This document shows positions 1 through 7,828 of a stretch of 36,934 bases of DNA, piece after piece (within the stretch, counting starts at the first letter, position 1; the number at the start of each line of letters is the position of its first letter). Made by a program: the position numbers and the translations under genes. The DNA lies in NCBI RefSeq assembly GCF_001436505.1, contig NZ_AYYI01000034.1:1-36934 (forward strand). The letters run 5' to 3'. The notes below the pieces were generated by a model. It saw only the letters and a list, made by a program, of their open reading frames with translations. It did not search any database and was not told where the DNA came from. Source of the DNA: Loigolactobacillus rennini DSM 20253 (lineage in GTDB: Bacteria > Bacillota > Bacilli > Lactobacillales > Lactobacillaceae).

Positions 1-257
1 ACAAAGTGATTAGAACTTTTATAATTAATTCACCAACAACAGTTGACGAAGAGCCCCATTTTTGTGGTACCGCCTCTATTTTAACTATAGATGTAAATTC
101 AATTACGTTTCATAAAATTAACCAACACACCAAGCTAGATTATTCCAGGTGGCAACTGTTCAGTATTCTGATAAACCTTTACTTTAAGCTGTCACCTGTA
201 ACGTAATGAGAATGCTGATGGTGTTAATTGTCAGTGCTTTATCAGGTGCGTTGTTAA
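1..257. other. Left edge, no supported gene
   Basis: This stretch holds one open frame of 66 codons (GTG at 6, stop at 206) that is open to the window edge. It has no ribosome binding site and its product matches nothing I recognise. It could be the 3' end of a gene entering from the left, or chance. There is no clear terminator for the regulator gene that ends at 258. Confidence 0.4.
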
Positions 258-944
258 TTATCTAGTTGTATGTTCTAATGGCGCACCGTTTTCGTCCGTT
301 ACAAAAATATTATGGGCAGCTTTAAAACTGATGTTAAATTCCTGCCCAGAATTAGTGGTTACCCGGATGGGGCCATCAAATGGTTCATGTTTAATCACAG
401 TAACTTGGGTCTCCAAGGATAACTTAATGTCAGCTAAATAGGTGAGCAAATCGTGATCATCAATGAACCGTTCGATGGTGACTGTTTGACCATCTGGAAT
501 GGTTGCGAGAACTGTATAGCTTTCTTCTTGAAAATGGCCATCTTGATCAGGGATGACACCACCATGAGGACAATGTGTTGGGTGGCCTAGGAATTCATCT
601 AGACGTGTTAATAAATTAGGACTAGTAACATGCTCCAGTACTTCAGCTTCGGGATGAATATCTGGTAAAGCATAATTTAAATCTTGGGCTAAAAAGGTTT
701 CCCAAAGCCGATGTTTACGGATCAATAAAATGGCCTGATCAAGACCAGATTTAGTTAAGGCAATATCATGATAAGGTTTATGAGTGACTAAATGTTCTTT
801 TTTTAATTTACTAACCATTTCGGTAACTGAACCGGCAGCAATGCCAAGTGCTAAAGAGATTTGTTTATTTGAAACTTCTTTTTTTGCACCACCTAATTCA
901 AAAATGATTTTTAAATAATCTTCCTTAATCGGCGTCATTGACAT
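258..944 (-). CDS. DtxR/MntR-family metal-dependent transcriptional repressor
   Basis: This is a cytoplasmic repressor that binds DNA when loaded with Mn(II) or Fe(II) and controls metal uptake. The 228-aa product has an N-terminal winged helix (about residues 5-65), a dimerisation and metal domain (about 66-140) and a C-terminal FeoA/SH3-like domain (about 150-220), as in the SloR/ScaR/TroR class. Candidate ligands are H78 and the E101-x-x-E104-H105 motif. Glu stands where DtxR has Cys, which favours a manganese-type sensor. The reading frame is open upstream to 1115, but the ATG near 944 has AGGAG about 7 nt before it and a TATAAT box lies at 990-995, so the longer start is rejected. No metal transporter is adjacent. 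The family is clear; the exact metal is inferred. Confidence 0.88.
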   Translation of the reverse strand: MSMTPIKEDYLKIIFELGGAKKEVSNKQISLALGIAAGSVTEMVSKLKKEHLVTHKPYHDIALTKSGLDQAILLIRKHRLWETFLAQDLNYALPDIHPEAEVLEHVTSPNLLTRLDEFLGHPTHCPHGGVIPDQDGHFQEESYTVLATIPDGQTVTIERFIDDHDLLTYLADIKLSLETQVTVIKHEPFDGPIRVTTNSGQEFNISFKAAHNIFVTDENGAPLEHTTR

Positions 945-989
945 TATCACGCTCCTGTAGAAAGTTTTACCGAGGAATTTACTTCTACT

Positions 990-995
990 ATTATA
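990..995 (-). promoter_or_regulatory. -10 box of the metalloregulator gene
   Basis: Read on the minus strand this is TATAAT, about 45 nt before the chosen ATG. The -35 about 17 bp further upstream (1013-1018, TGTCGT) is weak. It supports a transcript of the short form of the regulator only. Confidence 0.55.
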
Positions 996-1046
996 GCGCA
1001 TTTTTGATGCAGACGACAGTAAAAGTAAGTGAATGACGTTTACATT

Positions 1047-1063
1047 TAAGTGATTTTCACTTA
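1047..1063. promoter_or_regulatory. Palindrome, candidate metalloregulator operator
   Basis: TAAGTGA-TTT-TCACTTA is a perfect 7-3-7 inverted repeat between two divergent genes. One more copy of the half-site (AAGTGA) lies at 1027-1032. Its place beside a DtxR-family gene suggests an operator for that protein, but it is not a match to a consensus I can quote. Confidence 0.35.
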
Positions 1064-1174
1064 TCATTGACTTATTGCCGATTTGTTTAAAGTTCATTTG
1101 GCAAATTGATTTCACAAAAAGATTACAATTTAATCACGGATAGTTAAACACTGTAAATTTTTCTTAAAATACGG

Positions 1175-1268
1175 TATACTTAATCACAAGAGTTTGGGGT
1201 ACTGGGTGGTTCCCCATCTGATGATGACGAACATTTCTATCTGATGTTGAAACACATTAAGGAGGGCA
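1175..1268 (+). promoter_or_regulatory. Promoter -10 and leader of the NlpC/P60 gene
   Basis: TATACT at 1175-1180 is the best -10; the -35 is weak. The leader of about 90 nt contains a short hairpin (TGGGG 1195-1199 with CCCCA 1212-1216) and a direct repeat of ATCTGATG (1216-1223 and 1239-1246). The ribosome binding site AAGGAGGG is at 1259-1266, which fixes the ATG at 1277. Confidence 0.5.
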
Positions 1269-1276
1269 TTCGTTAA

Positions 1277-2857
1277 ATGGCGAAAGCAAAATATAAAACA
1301 AGTAAACATTTATCTACATACTTAGCTGCTGGTGTAATTGGCTTAGCTGGTGCAACACTTTTAGGTACGCAGCAAGCTAAAGCAGCTCAGACGGCCAAGG
1401 TTACTTATCAAAATGGGGCAACCACGGTATGGAATCAGCCCGCTACTGGTCAACAACCAACACGCTACTTGACTAAGGGCCAAACAGTTAAGGTTCAAGC
1501 AACAAAACAAGTTTATGGTGAAGAATGGTATCAAATTGCTAATGACGAATGGGTACCAGCTAAATATTTCCAAGCTGCTAATGCAACAGCACCTAAGACA
1601 GCACCTGCAAAAACGGCGGATACTGTTACTGGTAATTATAAAGCTGGTGCCATCACAGTCTGGACTTCACCAACAAGCGGCGTAGCAACCGGTCATTATA
1701 TGGTTTATGGCCAAACTAAATCGATTACTAACAAAAAACAAGTGGGCAACATTACTTGGTATCAAATTGGTGACAATGCTTGGGTACCAAGCGCTTATGT
1801 TGCTTATAATGATCCACAATTAACACAAACAGCGCCGGCTTCAGCAACTTCACTTAACATTGGGTCAACGGCTACTTCGACTGCACCCGCTAGTGCAGCG
1901 CAAACAACACAGACCACTAATGCAGCTTCTGCAACGCAGACGCAAGCTGAAGCAGGACAACAAAAAATTGCGCAATCCACAGCCCAGGCTAGCCAAGCGG
2001 CAGCACAATCAGCGGCGACACAGTCAGCTAACGCAGCGTCAGCTGCACAGGCTAAGGCACAACAGCAAAAGACTGCGCAGTCCACAGCCCAAGCTAGTCA
2101 AGCGGCAGCACAATCAGCAGCGACACAGTCAGCTAACGCAGCGTCAGCTGCACAGGCTAAGGCACAACAGCAAAAGACTGCGCAGTCCACAGCCCAAGCT
2201 AGTCAAGCGGCAGCACAATCAGCGGCGACACGGTCAGCTAACGCAGCGTCAGCTGCACAGGCTAAAGCACAACAGCAAAAGGCTGCGCAATCCACAGCTC
2301 AAGCTAGTCAAGCGGCAGCACAATCAGCGGCGACACAGTCAGCTAACGCAGCATCAGCTAGCCAAGCTAAGCAACAACAAGCTAGTCAGGCAAGTACTCA
2401 GGCTACAGCTGCACAAACGCAGCAAACTTCGACACAAACACAAGCAACAACTAACAATAACAATGCAACACAAAAAAGCAATAATACCAATTATGGTACT
2501 GGTGCTCAAGCAGCAATTTCCGCTGCACAGTCGCAAATCGGTGTTGCTTACTCTTGGGGTGGTGAAACGCCTGGTGTTGGGTTTGACTGTTCTGGTTTAA
2601 CGCAATGGGCATTGGCTAAGGCTGGTGTTTCTATTCCGCGTGTAACAACGGCTCAAGAAAGTGCAGGCCAAAGAGTCTCAATTAGTCAATTACAACCAGG
2701 TGACTTGGTATTCTGGGGTAGTGCAGGGTCAACTTACCATGTTGCTTTGTACATTGGAAATAATCAGTACATCCATGCACCACAACCTGGTCAATCAGTA
2801 ACAATTGCTTCAATTAGTAATTACTTCAAACCATCCTTTGGTGTGCGTGTCTTTTAA
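1277..2857 (+). CDS. Secreted NlpC/P60 peptidoglycan endopeptidase with SH3-like domains and Ala/Gln repeats
   Basis: This 526-aa secreted cell-wall hydrolase probably cleaves peptide stems of peptidoglycan. Residues 1-36 are a signal peptide ending in an AKA cleavage site. Two SH3-like wall-binding modules (about 40-100 and 118-178) share the pattern TVW..P, GQT, WYQI and WVP..Y. Residues 185-405 form a low-complexity Ala/Gln/Ser/Thr linker with four near-identical 35-aa repeats from residue 227. The catalytic NlpC/P60 domain (about 408-526) shows C438 in FDCSGL, H488 and H500. There is no LPXTG anchor, so retention would be through the SH3-like modules. It is monocistronic, with a terminator straight after it. 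The domain architecture is clear; the bond it cuts is not. Confidence 0.93.
   Translation: MAKAKYKTSKHLSTYLAAGVIGLAGATLLGTQQAKAAQTAKVTYQNGATTVWNQPATGQQPTRYLTKGQTVKVQATKQVYGEEWYQIANDEWVPAKYFQAANATAPKTAPAKTADTVTGNYKAGAITVWTSPTSGVATGHYMVYGQTKSITNKKQVGNITWYQIGDNAWVPSAYVAYNDPQLTQTAPASATSLNIGSTATSTAPASAAQTTQTTNAASATQTQAEAGQQKIAQSTAQASQAAAQSAATQSANAASAAQAKAQQQKTAQSTAQASQAAAQSAATQSANAASAAQAKAQQQKTAQSTAQASQAAAQSAATRSANAASAAQAKAQQQKAAQSTAQASQAAAQSAATQSANAASASQAKQQQASQASTQATAAQTQQTSTQTQATTNNNNATQKSNNTNYGTGAQAAISAAQSQIGVAYSWGGETPGVGFDCSGLTQWALAKAGVSIPRVTTAQESAGQRVSISQLQPGDLVFWGSAGSTYHVALYIGNNQYIHAPQPGQSVTIASISNYFKPSFGVRVF
1955..2371 (+). repeat. Four tandem 105-bp coding repeats
   Basis: Units start at 1955, 2060, 2165 and 2270 and encode a 35-aa Ala/Gln/Ser-rich block. 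The middle copies are almost identical at the DNA level, which suggests recent duplication or homogenisation and makes copy number prone to change between strains. Frame is kept because 105 is a multiple of 3. Confidence 0.92.
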
Positions 2858-2875
2858 TAATTAAATTAACGTATA

Positions 2876-2914
2876 AAACCGTGTGAGTCACATTGTGGTT
2901 CACACGGTTTTTTA
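2876..2914 (+). terminator. Intrinsic terminator of the NlpC/P60 gene
   Basis: An 11-bp stem (2876-2886 with 2900-2910) is followed by a run of T, 19 nt after the stop codon. Confidence 0.9.
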
Positions 2915-3113
2915 TTTGCTTTATGCGCAGTATAGCGTTTAGTTGGTACTTTTTGTTTTGTAATTGATGTGTGCTATCAAAGATAATAACTGGGTAATGA
3001 CGAATTTATTTAAAAATAAAAGTGATTAGTAGTTGCATAATGACACGGTTTGCCTTATCCTAAAATGTAGTAAGACAGATCTGTTTACTTAATCATTAAT
3101 TGAATAGTTAATT

Positions 3114-3230
3114 TTCTTCGAGGCAGGGTGTAATTCCCGATCGGCGGTGAAATAAAGTCCGCAAGCCGTGTTAACGGTGGATTCAGTGTGAAGCTGAAAC
3201 CGACAGTGAAAGTCTGGATGAGAGAAGAAA
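3114..3230 (+). promoter_or_regulatory. FMN riboswitch (RFN element)
   Basis: The aptamer is complete in order: TCTTCG at the 5' strand of P1, GGCAGGGTG, AATTCCCGATCGGCGGT, AGTCCGC, ACCGACAGT, AGTCTGGATGAGAGAAGA closing P1. It binds FMN and here would switch off expression of the downstream riboflavin import operon when flavin is plentiful. Confidence 0.97.
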
Positions 3231-3284
3231 CTTAGCCAAAATGAGTTTAATTTATTAATTCTATTAGCTAAGGATCAAAGATCA

Positions 3285-3317
3285 CACAGCCTCGTATTTA
3301 TGCGTGGCTGTTTTTTT
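3285..3317 (+). terminator. Expression-platform terminator of the FMN riboswitch
   Basis: A GC-rich stem (CAGCC-T-CG at 3287-3294 with CG-T-GGCTG at 3303-3310) is followed by seven T, 20 nt before the ribU start. This is the expected layout for control by transcription attenuation. Confidence 0.85.
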
Positions 3318-3337
3318 GGGAAGGGGAGAATTTAGTC

Positions 3338-3997
3338 ATGCGGGAAAATCGTAATTATATCCGCTACATTACTTTTTTAGCTGCCTTTGGTGCGTTAGCG
3401 TATCTGTCGGTTGTGTTTCTTAAAATTCCAATGATTGCCTTTTTAAGGTACGAACCTAAAGACATTATTTTAACCATTGGTGGTATTATTTTTGGACCGA
3501 TTTTTGCACTTATTCTATGCGTTGTCGTGCCTTTTTTTGAAATGATTACGGTCAGTTCTACTGGTGTGATCGGTTTTGTTATGAATGTTATCGCAGCGGT
3601 TTGCTTTGTTTTACCACCAGTTGTTGCATATAAGAAATGGAAACGATTACGGTCATTGGTAATTGGGTTAGTGCTAGGGATTGTTGCGTTAACCATCGCG
3701 ATGTTGTTGTGGAATTATGTGTTAACTCCGCTATTCTTCGGCTATCCACGGTCAACTGTACTTAAAATGTTAGTTCCAATTATTTTGCCGTTTAACTTAA
3801 TTAAAGGTGGTTTAAATGCTGTTTTCACACTGATCCTTTATAAGCCAATTGTAAATGCATTATTGAAGAGTAATACATTAAATAAAAATGATTTGAACGT
3901 CATTCCAAACGAGCAGCGTTGGACTAGTTACACGGTTATTCTATTGATTATTTTGACAATTGTTTTACTAGTTCTAAGTTACTTTAAAGTCGTTTAA
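3338..3997 (+). CDS. ribU: Riboflavin ECF transporter substrate-binding protein RibU
   Basis: This is the membrane S component that captures riboflavin for an energy-coupling factor (ECF) transporter. The 219-aa protein is almost wholly hydrophobic with about six membrane segments. The N-terminal part carries a YLSVVFLKIPMIAFLRYEPKD-type stretch and FEMITVSSTGVIGF, both typical of RibU, and the last segment ends at residue 218. It starts 21 nt after the T-run of the riboswitch terminator, with GGGGAG as ribosome binding site, so control by FMN is direct. The next three genes encode the energising module on the same strand. The riboswitch plus sequence pattern make the substrate call strong. 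Confidence 0.95.
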   Translation: MRENRNYIRYITFLAAFGALAYLSVVFLKIPMIAFLRYEPKDIILTIGGIIFGPIFALILCVVVPFFEMITVSSTGVIGFVMNVIAAVCFVLPPVVAYKKWKRLRSLVIGLVLGIVALTIAMLLWNYVLTPLFFGYPRSTVLKMLVPIILPFNLIKGGLNAVFTLILYKPIVNALLKSNTLNKNDLNVIPNEQRWTSYTVILLIILTIVLLVLSYFKVV

Positions 3998-4020
3998 TTC
4001 TTAAATTCGCTAGAAAGCTG

Positions 4021-4917
4021 GTGGCTGTTATTAAACAATCAGCAAATGCATTATTAAAGGTTACGCATGTGCAGTATGCAGTTGAGCAGTTGTTGAATCT
4101 CAACATGGAAACGCGTAAAACCGAAATTTTACATGATATTAATTTATCGGTTTATCCTAATGAAATTTTAGGTTTAGTGGGGCCTAATGGTTCGGGAAAA
4201 TCGACACTTAGTAAAATTTTAGCTCACATCATTGAACCAAATCAGGGGAAAATAACCCTTAATGGCGCTGACTATCAGTCAATTCAGCCTGAGTGGCATC
4301 TACACCAGCTTGTGACGATGGTTTTTCAAGATGTGGAGGCACAGTTCATCGGTCAGAACTTTACAGAAGACATGCTGCTTTATCTCACTAATTTTGGATA
4401 TAACGAAACGCAAATTGAAAATGCAATTACTGAGGTCACCAGTTTGTTTGGTTTACAGGATTTGGTTGAACAACCATTTACTGCACTTTCAGGAGGCCAA
4501 AAGCAGCTTTTGGCCATTGCTGAAGCACTTGCTATTCATCCACAGTTACTTATATTGGACGAGCCAACCGCGCAGTTAGATGGTCCCAATACGGATATGG
4601 TCATACAACTGTTGCAACAATTACAACGTGAACACCGGGTTACAATTTTATTAGTTACCCATAAATTAGCTGAACTTGCATTAACTGATCGGGTGTTAGT
4701 TTTGAATCAAGGTACGATTAAACAGAGTTACGCTACTAAAAGTTTATTAACCGATCAAGCAGTTTTAGAGGCAAATCAACTACCAGTACCAGATACATTG
4801 GCGATTATCACCGCGTTAAAACAAGCGGGTTTGCCGGTTGGGCAATTAGCAGACAATTCATTGCCGGCATTTACACGAGAAGTTGCTAGATTATTGCGGA
4901 GGCAGCAACATGCTTGA
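4021..4917 (+). CDS. ecfA: ECF transporter ATPase subunit (first of pair)
   Basis: This is a cytoplasmic ABC ATPase that would pair with the next gene product and couple ATP use to EcfT and RibU. The 298-aa product has Walker A GPNGSGKST (54-62), a Q-loop in VFQDVEAQF, signature LSGGQ (156-160), Walker B ILDEP (D180, E181) and switch His in VTHK. The VFQ.PE.Q-like Q-loop is typical of CbiO/EcfA. The start is GTG with only a weak AGAAAG close to it, so translation may depend on flow from ribU, which ends 23 nt upstream. The C-terminal tail of about 60 aa after the ATPase core fits the ECF class. Confidence 0.92.
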   Translation: MAVIKQSANALLKVTHVQYAVEQLLNLNMETRKTEILHDINLSVYPNEILGLVGPNGSGKSTLSKILAHIIEPNQGKITLNGADYQSIQPEWHLHQLVTMVFQDVEAQFIGQNFTEDMLLYLTNFGYNETQIENAITEVTSLFGLQDLVEQPFTALSGGQKQLLAIAEALAIHPQLLILDEPTAQLDGPNTDMVIQLLQQLQREHRVTILLVTHKLAELALTDRVLVLNQGTIKQSYATKSLLTDQAVLEANQLPVPDTLAIITALKQAGLPVGQLADNSLPAFTREVARLLRRQQHA

Positions 4918-5722
4918 GTTAAAGAATGTTAATTATACTGTTAAAACGACACAAGGTGATGAGCGACCAATTTTTAACCAACTATCGTTATCGCTAGTAC
5001 CACATAAACTTTACGGCTTACTTGGGGTTAACGGTGTGGGTAAGACTACTTTTTTGAATTTAATCAGCGGTTTAGTAGCGCCTACCACGGGCACGGTTGC
5101 TTTTAAAACAAAAGATGTTTATCAGTCTGCAAAGCAGCGCCGAGATTATTTAGATCAAGTTGGATACTGTTTACAAAATCCGGATAGTTTATTTTTTAAT
5201 AAAACCGTGTTAGATGAATTACGTTATGGTGCAGGTGCGGCGTCGGTAGAAAATTTAATTCAGCAATTTGCCTTGAAGCCGCTTTTAACCGCATCACCAT
5301 TTGAATTATCTGGTGGACAAAAAAAGCGTTTGGCGTTGGCCATTATGCTGAAAAAACAGCCTGAAATTTTGTTATGTGACGAAATTACGGCTGGTTTAGA
5401 TGCACATTATCGCCAATTTGTTTTAGATTTGTTGAAGCAATATAAGCGTCAACATTTAACTATTTGGGTAACCCATGATATTGATGAAGCAGTGGCTGTT
5501 TCGGATGAGCTTTTGTTTATTGGGCACGGCCGCGTCCAGAAATATCCGATTCTAGCTGCTTTACGGCAACCTGCTATTTTTAAACATTATCATTTAAGGG
5601 TTCCCAGCCAAGCTGCCATTTCCAAAGCTTTAATTACTCAAGGTCTGTTTACTGATCAACAGTATTATCGATCAAACCAAGAAATTGCCGCTGCAATTAC
5701 ACAAATATGGAAGCTGAGGTGA
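4910..5722 (+). CDS. ecfA: ECF transporter ATPase subunit (second of pair)
   Basis: This is the partner ABC ATPase for the ECF module. The start chosen is ATG at 4910, giving 270 aa: GCGGAGG at 4896-4902 is correctly spaced and the gene overlaps the previous stop by 8 nt, so the two ATPases are translationally coupled. A TTG-like extension from 4883 is less likely. Motifs seen are Walker A GVNGVGKTT (39-47), signature LSGGQKKR, Walker B LLCDE with Cys before Asp and no Pro after Glu, and VTHD. Both ATPases have intact Walker and signature motifs, as expected for a heterodimer with ATP at both sites. Confidence 0.92.
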   Translation: MLELKNVNYTVKTTQGDERPIFNQLSLSLVPHKLYGLLGVNGVGKTTFLNLISGLVAPTTGTVAFKTKDVYQSAKQRRDYLDQVGYCLQNPDSLFFNKTVLDELRYGAGAASVENLIQQFALKPLLTASPFELSGGQKKRLALAIMLKKQPEILLCDEITAGLDAHYRQFVLDLLKQYKRQHLTIWVTHDIDEAVAVSDELLFIGHGRVQKYPILAALRQPAIFKHYHLRVPSQAAISKALITQGLFTDQQYYRSNQEIAAAITQIWKLR

Positions 5723-5729
5723 AAAATCA

Positions 5730-6494
5730 TTGCTTGCTAAATCAGTCAGCGTTAAACCAACTTTAGATGCCCGCACTAAGTTGATTACTTGTGTGGTCAT
5801 GACATTATTTATGTTTACATTTCATTACTATAGTCAATATTTCTTAACCATTGCTTTAACGGCGTTAGTGTTAGCTTTGTTTTTCACCAAACATGAGCGA
5901 CAATTAGTGTTTAGCCATTGGCGCCTTTTATTATTTGTCCCAACCATTAATTTATTAGCCAATTTATTGTTTGTTAACGGTAAAGTACTTTATTCGTGGT
6001 ATTTTCTGAGTTTAACTGATATGGATATTAAAATTTTTATCCGGATTACACTTCTTCTAGTCTATGCCTTTTGTTTAATTGTCAAAACAACACCGCAAGG
6101 GTTGGCGCTAGCAGTTGGGAAGATCTGTCATTCAGTCACGTTGCACCGTTATAATGGTGCTGCAATTCCTTTAACCATGATTATTATGGTATCATTCATT
6201 AATCGTTTTAAAGATACCATCATTGAAGTACAAGCTTCTTATAAATTACGGGCTAATAATCAAGGCAAACAAACTTGGTTTAAACGGCTGCTGGATTATA
6301 CCAAGTTGTTACAACCGATTATTTTGATTTCCATGAAAAATGCAAATCAAGTGGCTAATGCGTTATTGGCCAAAGGTTATCATAAAGGCGCTCGCACTTT
6401 TAACTATGCTAAAATTAATTACCAGCGTCGTGATTATTTGGCTTATCTGGTCTTACTTAGTTTTATGTTATTAAATTGGTGGCTTTTTCAATAA
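5730..6494 (+). CDS. ecfT: ECF transporter transmembrane coupling protein EcfT
   Basis: This is the membrane scaffold that joins the two ATPases to the S component. The 254-aa product has about five or six membrane segments and long cytoplasmic coupling helices. The two short Ala-Arg-Gly-type coupling motifs appear in diverged form as YKLRAN (about residue 172) and ALLAKGY (about residue 213). Translation appears to start at TTG 5730, after GCTGAGGTG at 5713-5721, only 7 nt beyond the previous stop. It ends the operon and is followed by a strong hairpin. Confidence 0.9.
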   Translation: MLAKSVSVKPTLDARTKLITCVVMTLFMFTFHYYSQYFLTIALTALVLALFFTKHERQLVFSHWRLLLFVPTINLLANLLFVNGKVLYSWYFLSLTDMDIKIFIRITLLLVYAFCLIVKTTPQGLALAVGKICHSVTLHRYNGAAIPLTMIIMVSFINRFKDTIIEVQASYKLRANNQGKQTWFKRLLDYTKLLQPIILISMKNANQVANALLAKGYHKGARTFNYAKINYQRRDYLAYLVLLSFMLLNWWLFQ

Positions 6495-6521
6495 TTAAAG
6501 GCGATAAAAGGATGATGTGGG

Positions 6522-6574
6522 GAAAAAACAGAGGCGGTGACAAAAGGATTACTTTTGTCACCGCCTCTGTTTTG
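6522..6574. terminator. Bidirectional terminator between ecfT and the LCP gene
   Basis: A perfect 19-bp stem (6528-6546 with 6552-6570) with A residues before and T residues after lies between convergent genes, so it can stop transcription from both sides. Confidence 0.92.
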
Positions 6575-6600
6575 ATAACTAAAACGATTAACGTTAATAA

Positions 6601-7662
6601 TTAATCGTTAAAATTGCGACTAATGTAAAATGTTTGATTGTTGGTACCATCAAAGTAAGGATTATTTTCATTTTGGTAGACTTCAGCATTATCGACTGTT
6701 TGTTTAGCTAGTCCTAATTCGTGACGAATATTGTTGGAAACACGGTTTAATTCTTTGGTAGTGGCAATTTGGTAAGAACCACCATCAATCCAGGCATCTT
6801 GGCCTTGGAGCTGATCAGATTTAATGTTACCAGCGCTATGCCGGTAGTGAAATAGTAAAGTTTTAAAATCACGAAAGGTTAAGTCGGTACGAACGTGTTT
6901 TTGCAGATCACGAGAAACCTTTTGGTACTGTAATAACATTTGTGGTCGAGTTGCTTTTTTCAAAATAGCTTGAATGACTTGTTGTTGCCGCAATTGGCGG
7001 CCATAGTCGCCTCGTGGGTCTTCATGCCGCATTCTGGAATAAGCCAGAGCTTGGCTACCATTTAAATGGTGCTCTCCCTTTTTAAATTTTTGGCCGCCAG
7101 TCCATACACTGGTAAAAGAGAAGGGGATATTAACATCAACACCGCCAATATCGTTGACAATGGTTTTTAAGGCCCCCATATTGATGGTCATGTAATAATC
7201 AATTGGGACATTTAATAATTGGCGCACACTTGCAGCAGCCATTTTAGTTCCACCATAATTATAGGCAGCATTGATTTTTAACATTTTTTGCGGTTGGCTG
7301 CCTACAAGCTCAGCTAACGTATCACGTGGGATGCTGACTAATTTAACGCGTTGTTTAGTTGGGTTAACGGTTGCAACGATAATGGTATCCGAATTACCGT
7401 GATATTTTCTACCATCAGCACCAGTATCTGTACCTAAAAGTAAAACAGAAAATGGCTTTTTTTGTTGGATTTTTTGCGATTCTTGGCCAATTGTTGCGTG
7501 CATGCCAGAAATAGTATCACCTAAATCAGTATACAGTTTATAGGAAAAAATGCAGAGTAAAAAAACGATAATTGAGACAACTAATAAGACAATTTTTAAA
7601 ATTGGATGCTGTTTTTTAATTTGATTACGCTCACTGCGAGTAGGTGCTTCATTTTCTGGCAT
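6601..7662 (-). CDS. LytR-CpsA-Psr (LCP) family cell-wall polymer transferase
   Basis: LCP enzymes move teichoic acids or other glycopolymers from undecaprenyl lipid to peptidoglycan at the outer face of the membrane. The 353-aa protein has a short cytoplasmic start, one membrane anchor (about 21-43) and the extracellular LCP domain (about 70-235). Conserved elements seen are LLLGTDTGADGR (D79), SDT (D92), SIPRD (R113, D114), and the Arg-rich block SRMRHEDPRGDYGRQLRQQQ (209-228). The start has a good AGGAGG. A C-terminal tail of about 100 aa follows the core. The family is secure, while the polymer transferred cannot be read from the sequence. Confidence 0.93.
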   Translation of the reverse strand: MPENEAPTRSERNQIKKQHPILKIVLLVVSIIVFLLCIFSYKLYTDLGDTISGMHATIGQESQKIQQKKPFSVLLLGTDTGADGRKYHGNSDTIIVATVNPTKQRVKLVSIPRDTLAELVGSQPQKMLKINAAYNYGGTKMAAASVRQLLNVPIDYYMTINMGALKTIVNDIGGVDVNIPFSFTSVWTGGQKFKKGEHHLNGSQALAYSRMRHEDPRGDYGRQLRQQQVIQAILKKATRPQMLLQYQKVSRDLQKHVRTDLTFRDFKTLLFHYRHSAGNIKSDQLQGQDAWIDGGSYQIATTKELNRVSNNIRHELGLAKQTVDNAEVYQNENNPYFDGTNNQTFYISRNFND

Positions 7663-7717
7663 AATAGCCTCCTAGAAAGCTTAAATCAGGTGTTTAGCCG
7701 TTGCAAAAAATATGTAA

Positions 7718-7758
7718 TGAGTAAAGGCTGAGACAGGATTAGTCACAGCCTTTACTGG
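7718..7758 (-). terminator. Hairpin between the unknown gene and the LCP gene
   Basis: An 11-bp stem (AGTAAAGGCTG 7720-7730 with CAGCCTTTACT 7746-7756) follows the unknown gene. On the minus strand it is trailed by a T-rich stretch (CATTACATATTTTTT), not an immediate T-run, so it is a candidate terminator only. Confidence 0.5.
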
Positions 7759-7828
7759 GTTAAATATCATTTTAGTTAACTCAAATGACGAGCATGCACG
7801 CGCCGTTAAACCTAGTCTAGTATAAAAA

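Larger units (their letters stand above)
945..1276. other. Divergent intergenic region between metalloregulator and P60 genes
   Basis: This 332-bp gap holds the minus-strand promoter of the regulator (990-995), a palindrome at 1047-1063, and the promoter and leader of the secreted hydrolase. I see no additional gene in it. Confidence 0.6.

Noticed and set aside
6-206. Open frame of 66 codons at the left edge
   Set aside because: No ribosome binding site and no recognisable product. It could be a gene end but cannot be supported.
1216-1256. Hammerhead-ribozyme-like core (CTGATGA ... GAAAC) in the P60 leader
   Set aside because: The bases after CTGATGA do not form the required stem II, and no matching stems I and III are present. 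A chance match.
1955-2371. Possible CRISPR array or satellite from regular repeats
   Set aside because: There are no unique spacers; the repeats are contiguous, in frame and part of a secreted protein.
1860-2600. Long open frame (246 codons) in another frame inside the P60 gene
   Set aside because: It is a product of the biased Ala/Gln repeat composition, giving a Gln/Arg/Leu-rich translation with no ribosome binding site.
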